A DNA stretch of 64,000 nt, from positions 1,302,001 through 1,366,000 of the forward strand of contig NZ_CP009354.1 of the NCBI RefSeq assembly GCF_000772105.1, given 5' to 3'. Under the pieces are notes generated by a model that saw only the letters and a program-made list of their open reading frames with translations, had not been told where the DNA came from and did not search any database. Positions 53,900-61,500 of the stretch are shown in pieces (within the stretch, counting starts at the first letter, position 1; every line of letters begins with the position of its first letter). The DNA comes from Vibrio tubiashii ATCC 19109 (lineage in GTDB: Bacteria > Pseudomonadota > Gammaproteobacteria > Enterobacterales > Vibrionaceae). Both the position numbers and the translations under genes were made by a program.

Positions 53900-56281
53900 A
53901 TGACTGCTCAACTAAATAATTCAAAACAGCCTTCTACTTGGCTGACCATGCCGACTCGCTTTAGCTGGTGGGTGTTACTTATAACGCTGGCTATAGTCAC
54001 TGTTTCAACAATTGGAGGAAAAAATCTCTATTTTAGAGGTGATTATAATATCTTTTTCGATGGGCAAAATGCTCAATTAAGGGCGTTTGATGAGATTCAA
54101 ACGACATTTGCAAAGTCAGACAATCTTGCCATCGTAATTGCACCTGCGAGTGGTAATGTGTTTGAACCAGAGACATTAACTTTAGTTCAACAACTTACTC
54201 AAGATGCATGGCAAGTCCCGTACTCAAGCCGAGTCGATTCTATCGCAAACTATCAACACACCGAAGCATATGAAGATGATCTGATCGTCGAAGATCTGCT
54301 ACTTGAAGATTACCCTTTAACGCCAGAGCGGATCGAAAAGGTTAAACGTATTGCACTGTCAGAGCCGGTGATCAAAGACTCTCTGATTTCGCAAAAAGGC
54401 GATGTAACAGTGGTTAACGTCACTGTCCAAATGCCTGAAATTGACGAAACGGCGGAAGTGATTGAAATCGTGACTCACATCGATCAGATGCTAGCCAAAT
54501 ATCAATCTCAATATCCGCAAGTAGAATTTCATAAAGCCGGTATCATTGCTATGAACCACGCCTTTATGACCTCTGCCCAAGAAGACAGTTCAACGCTAGT
54601 GCCTACTATGCTACTGGTCATTCTTGTATTTCTAACCTTGATGCTACGCTCGTTCTTAAGTGTGGTGGCGACACTAGTCATCATCATAGGCTCTGTCGCT
54701 GCGACTATGGGGCTCTCTGGCTGGGCCGGAATGTTCTTAAGTACCGCAACCGTGAACATACCCACCTTAGTGATGACGCTTGCAGTTGCTGACTGCGTGC
54801 ATGTTATAGCGACCATGAGGCAAAACCTTAAGAAAGGTTACAGCAAGTCTTACGCGATAGACCAAAGCGTTGCCATCAACTTTATGCCAATCGTGATTAC
54901 CTCTGTCACGACGGCTATTGGTTTCTTGATGATGAACATGTCTGACTCACCAGTATTGCGAGATTTCGGCAACTTGGCCGCGCTTGGGGTGATGATTGCC
55001 TGCTTCTTATCGTTATCTATGCTGCCAGCTATGCTGAAACTGCTGCCTATTAAAGTCAAAGCTGTCGATGAGAAAACAGCAGTATCGCAAGACTTCATGG
55101 ACATGCTAGGTGACAAGGTTGTTCGATATCGTAAGGCGCTATTGCCGATTTCAGCGTTAGTGATTGCTGTTTCTGCAAGTTTACTACCGCTGAATAAAGT
55201 GAATGATGAGTCTGTTAAATACTTCGATTCACGCAGTGACTTCCGCCAAGCGGCTGACTTTATGGAACAGCGCATCAGTGGAATGACAAACATCAGTATT
55301 GCGGTCAAAACCGGTGAATCACAAGGTATTGCCGATCCTACATTCCTAAAAACAATGGGAGACTTCACCAATTGGCTGCGCTTGCAACCAGAGACTGACC
55401 ATGTCGCTACCTTGTCAGACGTTTATAAGCGCCTTAATAAGAACATGCATGCCGATGACGACAGCTACTATAAGTTGCCACTGGATAGAGAGTTGGCCGC
55501 TCAGTACCTGCTGCTTTATGAGATGTCATTACCCTACGGTTTAGACCTCAACAACCAGATTAATGTCGACAAGTCGTCTATCAAGTTGGTTGTGACCGTA
55601 GACAACTTAGGCAGTGTAGAGCTTGTGGAGTTGGAAGAACGCATCTACAACTGGTTTGCTACATATGCTCCTCAGTACCAGGTTGTTGCGTCTAGCCCGT
55701 CGCTTATGTTCGCCCATATCGGTGAAACGAATATGGCTAGCATGCTGTCGACACTACCCATTACTTTGATCTTGATCTCCGCGCTTATGGTATTTGCTCT
55801 ACGTTCCACCCGTTTGGGTCTGATCAGTATTGTGCCTAACATGGCGCCAGCCATCATTGGTTTTGGGTTATGGGCGCTTATATCAGGTGAAATTAACCTA
55901 GGATTATCGGTTGTAGTGACCTTGACCCTAGGAATCGTTGTCGATGATTCGGTTCACTTCCTATCGAAATATCAACGTGCACGCAAACAAGGTCAATCTG
56001 CCGAACAAGCGGTGCGATATGCCTTCCACACTGTCGGTCGCGCATTATGGATCACCACTGTTGTGTTAGTCGCTGGTTTCTCAGTTTTGGCTATGTCGAG
56101 TTTTAGACTTAACGCCGACATGGGTCAGCTCAGCGCCATGGTGATCTTTATTGCCCTTGTGGTCGACTTTGTTTTCTTACCGGCGTTGCTGATGCGTTTT
56201 GATACCGCTAGCTACGTTGAAGAAACAGAAAATAAGCCAGAACAAACTCGTTCCACCCCAATCACCCAAACCCAAAGCTAA
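53900..56281 (+). CDS. MMPL/RND-family lipid or hydrophobe exporter
   Basis: A 793-aa inner-membrane transporter with two similar halves, each a large periplasmic loop followed by five to six helices, the organisation of the MMPL/RND superfamily rather than of AcrB drug pumps. In each half the membrane segment has an MTLAVADCVHV or TLTLGIVVDDSVHF motif, with the acidic residues expected for proton coupling. The ATG at 53900 is preferred over 53888 because GGAGAG precedes it. It is first in a three-gene operon with an envelope lipoprotein-sorting protein and a barrel protein. The substrate is unknown. Confidence 0.88.
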   Translation: MTAQLNNSKQPSTWLTMPTRFSWWVLLITLAIVTVSTIGGKNLYFRGDYNIFFDGQNAQLRAFDEIQTTFAKSDNLAIVIAPASGNVFEPETLTLVQQLTQDAWQVPYSSRVDSIANYQHTEAYEDDLIVEDLLLEDYPLTPERIEKVKRIALSEPVIKDSLISQKGDVTVVNVTVQMPEIDETAEVIEIVTHIDQMLAKYQSQYPQVEFHKAGIIAMNHAFMTSAQEDSSTLVPTMLLVILVFLTLMLRSFLSVVATLVIIIGSVAATMGLSGWAGMFLSTATVNIPTLVMTLAVADCVHVIATMRQNLKKGYSKSYAIDQSVAINFMPIVITSVTTAIGFLMMNMSDSPVLRDFGNLAALGVMIACFLSLSMLPAMLKLLPIKVKAVDEKTAVSQDFMDMLGDKVVRYRKALLPISALVIAVSASLLPLNKVNDESVKYFDSRSDFRQAADFMEQRISGMTNISIAVKTGESQGIADPTFLKTMGDFTNWLRLQPETDHVATLSDVYKRLNKNMHADDDSYYKLPLDRELAAQYLLLYEMSLPYGLDLNNQINVDKSSIKLVVTVDNLGSVELVELEERIYNWFATYAPQYQVVASSPSLMFAHIGETNMASMLSTLPITLILISALMVFALRSTRLGLISIVPNMAPAIIGFGLWALISGEINLGLSVVVTLTLGIVVDDSVHFLSKYQRARKQGQSAEQAVRYAFHTVGRALWITTVVLVAGFSVLAMSSFRLNADMGQLSAMVIFIALVVDFVFLPALLMRFDTASYVEETENKPEQTRSTPITQTQS

Positions 56282-56293
56282 AAGGATTTCATT

Positions 56294-57088
56294 ATGAATA
56301 CTCAAACAAAATCAATGTTCAAGGCAGCTGCCCTTTCAGCCATGGTTGTGTTTTCTAGCCAAGTCGTGGCTTCACCAGAGCGAGGATTGGAAATAGCGAC
56401 TGAGCGTAAAGCACGCGATGAAGGTTGGGGTGATTCGGTTGCCACAATGAAGATGATTCTAAAGAACGCTCAGGGTGAAAGCAGTACTCGTGAAATGCGC
56501 TTAAAGTCTTTCGAAATTGACGGTGATGGTGATAAAGGTCTTACCATCTTCGATCAGCCACGAGATGTGAAGGGGACTGCGTTTCTTAACCATTCACATA
56601 GTATTGAGGCCGATGATCAATGGCTGTATTTACCTGCGTTGAAGCGTGTTAAACGTATCTCTTCACGCAATAAGTCCGGGCCTTTTATGGGCAGCGAATT
56701 CGCCTATGAGGATTTAAGCTCTTTTGAACTGGAGAAGTACACCTTCAACTATTTAGGCGATAAAGAGGTTAATGGCACACCAACTTATCTGCTAGAGCAG
56801 ATCCCAACAGATAAGAACTCTGGTTATACCAAGCAACTTGTCTGGCTAGATAAGGAGCATTATCGCCCGCTGAAGGTTGAGTTCTATGATCGCAAAGGCG
56901 CGCTGCTAAAAACACTGCAGTTTGATGAATACAAACAGTACCTCAGTCAGTACTGGCGCGCACATTCTATGGCAATGGTGAATCACCAAACAGGCAAAAG
57001 CACCACGCTGACCACGAGCGATCTCGATTTCCAAACTGGATTGAGAGAAAAGGATTTTGAAAAGAATGTTCTTAAGCGTGTGAAGTAA
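56294..57088 (+). CDS. Outer membrane lipoprotein-sorting protein (LolA-like fold)
   Basis: A periplasmic 264-aa protein; the signal peptide ends near VVA/S (residue 26). The body has the stretches STREMRLKSFEIDGDGDKGL, WLYLPALKRVKRISSRNKSG and FMGSEFAYEDL, common in LolA-like proteins that accompany MMPL transporters. It may carry a lipid or hydrophobic ligand from the MMPL pump across the periplasm. It starts 12 bp after the pump stop. Confidence 0.86.
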   Translation: MNTQTKSMFKAAALSAMVVFSSQVVASPERGLEIATERKARDEGWGDSVATMKMILKNAQGESSTREMRLKSFEIDGDGDKGLTIFDQPRDVKGTAFLNHSHSIEADDQWLYLPALKRVKRISSRNKSGPFMGSEFAYEDLSSFELEKYTFNYLGDKEVNGTPTYLLEQIPTDKNSGYTKQLVWLDKEHYRPLKVEFYDRKGALLKTLQFDEYKQYLSQYWRAHSMAMVNHQTGKSTTLTTSDLDFQTGLREKDFEKNVLKRVK

Positions 57089-57096
57089 GAGGCGAT

Positions 57097-58278
57097 ATGA
57101 AGGATCTATTAAGTACAGCTGGCAGACTTTCTGCCAGCGCCATATTGACCTTATTTGCGTTACATTGTCACGCTTTTGAGTTCGCAGGACAAGCTAATGT
57201 AGAGCATAGGCAGTTTTTCTCAGACGGTGAGCAGGGGCAGGGAAAAGGTCAGAGTTCTCTGGTTCTACAGCCTGAGTTTTACTGGCAGTTGGGAGAGAGC
57301 GCCGATTTTACCTTTACGCCTTTTTACCGTTTTGACAGTTTAGATGATGAAAGAACCCATGGCGATATCCGTGAAGCTCTCTATCTAAACTATTGGGATG
57401 ACTATGAAATTAGGGTAGGTATTGGCAAGGTATTTTGGGGAGTGACTGAATCTGCCCATTTGGTCGATGTTGTTAATCAAACTGACGCTATTGAAGCGGT
57501 TGATGGCGAAGATAAGCTCGGCCAACCTATGATTCATTTTACCTCGATCAAAGAGTGGGGAACCATAGACGCCATGGTGTTACCTTACTTTAGAGAGCGC
57601 ACTTTTTCGGGCAAGGATGGTCGATTACGTCCTACGATGCCGGTATCTAAAGCCGCCACCTATGAATCCTCACGGGAAGAAAAGCATGTCGATTTTGCGC
57701 TGAGATATTCGCAGATGTACGGTGATTGGGATGTCGGATTGAGCTATTTCCAAGGTACTAATCGTGATCCCTATTTTCGTTTGGCTGGTGGTGAAGTGAA
57801 GCCATACTATGCGCAGGCGAAACAGCTTGGTCTCGATGTACAAGGCATTGTGGGCGATTGGCTGTGGAAACTTGAAACTATCTACCGAGACAGCTTCGAT
57901 CACCATACCGGGCTCGTGTCTGGCTTTGAATACACGATTGTTGGCGTGTTTGATACGGTTTGGGATCTTGGTTTGATTGCCGAGTATCTTTACGATAGCC
58001 GCGGCAATAATGCTCAAACCATCGGACAAAACGACATCTTTGCAGGAACGCGTTTGGCACTCAATGACGAAGACAGCACTGAGATTCTTTTGGGCGTCAC
58101 CCAGGATCTCGATAACAGTGATGTCTACAGCGCGAAGTTGGAAGCTTCAAGTCGACTTACCAATCACTTATCTTGGACTGTTGATGCTTGGCTGTTTGAA
58201 AACGAAACGCCAAGCGACTTGCTCTATTTTGCGCGTAAAGATGACTTTATCCAGATGTCTTTAGAATATTATTTCTGA
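57097..58278 (+). CDS. Outer-membrane beta-barrel protein of the MMPL operon
   Basis: A 393-aa exported protein (signal peptide ending near CHA/F, residue 26). The body alternates hydrophobic and polar residues with many aromatic strand ends (FEFAGQANVEHRQFF, FYWQLGE, EIRVGIGKVFWG, WDVGLSYFQG) and ends in SLEYYF, the C-terminal Phe signal of outer-membrane barrels. It follows the sorting protein after 8 bp. It is a likely exit or docking site for the cargo. I do not recognise a named family. Confidence 0.75.
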   Translation: MKDLLSTAGRLSASAILTLFALHCHAFEFAGQANVEHRQFFSDGEQGQGKGQSSLVLQPEFYWQLGESADFTFTPFYRFDSLDDERTHGDIREALYLNYWDDYEIRVGIGKVFWGVTESAHLVDVVNQTDAIEAVDGEDKLGQPMIHFTSIKEWGTIDAMVLPYFRERTFSGKDGRLRPTMPVSKAATYESSREEKHVDFALRYSQMYGDWDVGLSYFQGTNRDPYFRLAGGEVKPYYAQAKQLGLDVQGIVGDWLWKLETIYRDSFDHHTGLVSGFEYTIVGVFDTVWDLGLIAEYLYDSRGNNAQTIGQNDIFAGTRLALNDEDSTEILLGVTQDLDNSDVYSAKLEASSRLTNHLSWTVDAWLFENETPSDLLYFARKDDFIQMSLEYYF

Positions 58279-58317
58279 CATGAATGTAATCAAAGATGTT
58301 TTTGGATAATTTAAACT

Positions 58318-58341
58318 AGGGAGCAAATATGCTCCCTTTTT
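58318..58341 (+). terminator. Terminator of the MMPL operon
   Basis: The stem AGGGAGCA/TGCTCCCT with AATA loop is followed by TTTT. Confidence 0.88.
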
Positions 58342-58427
58342 AGCGATACTCATTGTTCATAAAACCGACATACCGTTAGTGGCTTATTCTGACTTGGTAT
58401 AAGTCTTTGATAACCAAGAAATAAAAT

Positions 58428-58465
58428 AAAACATGCAGTTTTGGAGGCGTAAGTCTGCATGTTTT
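58428..58465 (+). repeat. Inverted repeat upstream of the adhesin gene
   Basis: Arms AAACATGCAG and CTGCATGTTT enclose 16 bases that include GGAGG; the right arm is followed by T then AA. It could be a second terminator or a regulatory leader hairpin about 130 bp before the adhesin start. Confidence 0.4.
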
Positions 58466-58575
58466 AATGGTGGTTATTAATGATACATTTGTTACCTGAA
58501 TGTATTGAATTTTGGAAATAAATCTCATTATCGAGTGATGGGTCACATTTTTCGAAATTCTGGTAGTTGCTGAAT

Positions 58576-58580
58576 GAGGT
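58576..58580 (+). promoter_or_regulatory. Ribosome binding site deciding the adhesin start
   Basis: GAGGT lies 7 bp before the TTG at 58588; the frame is closed by TAG at 58564, leaving only TTG or CTG candidates. Confidence 0.6.
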
Positions 58581-58587
58581 ATCGCTC

Positions 58588-61500
58588 TTGGTTGGACAAT
58601 TTAAATTAATCACAGAAACCTATGTCGTTATTGGCTTAGATGGTCGTATCAAAATTGTAGATTCGATGGATGAAATACTGTCGGGTGAAGTGATTATTGA
58701 CACTCTGGAAAATGAAATCCAACCAGAACAAATCTATGTTTTAAATGAACTTGGGCATCCTCAGCCTGAACCGGATGCAGCAAAGCAAGTTGCTCAATTG
58801 CTCGAAGCACTTGAGAATGGTGTGGATCCTAGCGAGTTGGGAGATGAGTTTGCAACGGCTGCTGGTGGCGCAGGTGGTTCAAGCCTCACTGAGTCAGGAA
58901 CTATTGAAAGAATAGGGGCTGAAGTTCTTGCTAGCACTTACTTTGAAACAGCTGGCTTTAGTTCAGAGCAAAGTACCACGTTGTTCAATCTTTTCCGCAA
59001 TTCGCAAACCGATATTGCGCAGATTCGAGCGATAATTGCTGGGGATGACTCTGGGTCAGTCCAAGAGGATACTGTTCTTGAAACTAGTGGCCAGTTGTCC
59101 ATCAGTGATTCCAACACAGGTGAAGCTTTTTTTCAGCCACAGACAAATGTACAAGATGGCAATTGGGGCAGCTTTTCGGTTGATGTGAATGGCAATTGGA
59201 GTTATCAACTCAACAATGATCATCCAGATGTTCAGGCCTTAAATACAGACAGCGAGCCAGTTACCCGTATTTTAACCGTCACATCAGTTGATGGAACAAC
59301 TCACCAAGTCGAAATCACCATCACAGGCACCAATGACGCCGCGCAAATCAGCGGCGATAATAAAGGCGCAGTCACGGAAGGTGACGGCAATGTGATCCTT
59401 GAAGATAAAGGCACACTGACGTCTGTCGATGTGGATGGCAACAACGCGAACGACACCTTTAAAACTGAAGTAACGCCAAACAACCACTCAAGTGAAGGGG
59501 CGCCACTGGGCAGCCTGACCATCACTGAAGGCGGTGAGTGGACGTACAACGTCGACAACAGCAAAGTGGAATACTTAGGTGAGGGTCAGACTCGCATTGA
59601 AACCTTTACCGTATACTCGCAAGACGGCACACCACACCAAGTTGAAATCACCATCACAGGCACCAATGACGCCGCGCAAATCAGCGGCGATGATAAAGGC
59701 GCAGTCACGGAAGGCGATGGCAATGTGATCCTTGAAGATAAGGGCACACTGACGTCCGTCGATGTGGACGGCAACAACGCCAACGACACCTTTAAAACTG
59801 AGGTAACGCCAAACAACCACCCAAGTGAAGGGGCACCACTGGGCAACCTGACCATCACTGAAGGTGGTGAGTGGACGTACAACGTCGACAACAGCAAAGT
59901 GGAATACTTAGGTGAAGGTCAGACTCGCATTGAAACCTTTACCGTGTACTCGCAAGACGGCACACCACACCAAGTTGAAATCACCATTACGGGCACCAAT
60001 GACGCCGCGCAAATCAGCGGCGATGATAAAGGTGCAGTGACGGAAGGCGATGGCAATGTGAACCTTGAAGATAAGGGCACACTGACGTCTGTCGATGTGG
60101 ACGGCAACAACGCCAACGACACCTTTAAAACCGACGTGACGCCAACCACCCACCCAAGTGAAGGGGTACCACTGGGCAGCCTGACCATCACTCAAGGCGG
60201 TGAGTGGACGTATAACGTCGACAACAGCAAAGTGGAATACCTAGGTGAAGGTCAGACTCGCATTGAAACCTTCACTGTGTACTCGCAAGACGGCACACCA
60301 CACCAAGTTGAAATCACCATCACAGGCACCAATGACGCTGCGCAAATCAGCGGTGATGATAAAGGCGCAGTGACGGAAGGTGACGGTAATGTGATCCTCG
60401 AAGATAAAGGCACACTGACGTCTGTCGATGTAGACGGCAACAACGCCAACGACACCTTTAAAACTGAGGTGACACCCAACAACCACCCAAGTGAAGGGGC
60501 GCCACTGGGCGGCCTGACCATCACTGAAGGCGGTGAGTGGACGTACAACGTTGACAACAGCAAAGTGGAATACTTAGGTGAGGGTCAGACACGCGTTGAA
60601 ACCTTCACTGTGTACTCGCAAGACGGCACACCGCATCAAGTTGAAATCACCATCACGGGCACTAATGATGCGGCGCAAATCAGCGGCGATGATAAAGGCG
60701 CAGTGACGGAAGGTGGCGGCAATGTGATCCTTGAAGATAAAGGCACACTGACGTCTGTCGATGTGGATGGCAACAACGCCAACGACACCTTTAAAACTGA
60801 GGTGACGCCAACCACCCACCCAAGTGAAGGGGCGCCACTGGGCAGCCTGACCATCACTGAAGGCGGTGAGTGGACGTACAACGTCGACAACAGCAAAGTG
60901 GAATACTTAGGTGAGGGTCAGACTCGCGTTGAAACCTTTACCGTGTACTCGCAAGACGGCACACCACACCAAGTTGAAATCACCATTACAGGCACTAATG
61001 ACGCCGCGCAAATCAGCGGCGATGATAAAGGCGCAGTAACGGAAGGTGACGGCAATGTGATCCTTGAAGATAAAGGCACACTGACGTCTGTTGATGTGGA
61101 CGGCAACAACGCCAACGACACCTTTAAAACTGAGGTGACACCTAACAACCACCCAAGTGAAGGGGCGCCACTGGGCGGCCTGACCATCACTGAAGGCGGA
61201 GAGTGGACGTACAACGTTGACAACAGCAAAGTGGAATACCTAGGGGAAGGTCAGACTCGCGTAGAAACCTTTACTGTGTACTCGCAAGACGGCACACCGC
61301 ATCAAGTTGAAATCACCATTACAGGCACCAATGACGCCGCGCAAATCAGCGGCGATGATAAAGGCGCAGTGACGGAAGGCGATGGCAATGTGGTCCTTGA
61401 AGATAAGGGCACACTGACGTCTGTCGATGTGGACGGCAACAACGCCAACGACACCTTTAAAACTGACGTGACTGCCGTTAACCACCCAAGTGAAGGGGCG

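Larger units (their letters stand above)
58279..58587. other. Spacer between the MMPL operon and the adhesin gene
   Basis: 309 bp with a terminator and an inverted repeat, both listed, and the adhesin ribosome site at its end. No gene was seen. Confidence 0.6.

Noticed and set aside
58428..58465. c-di-GMP riboswitch ahead of the adhesin
   Set aside because: The hairpin lacks the conserved GEMM core (no GCACAGGGCAAACC-like segment or tetraloop receptor).
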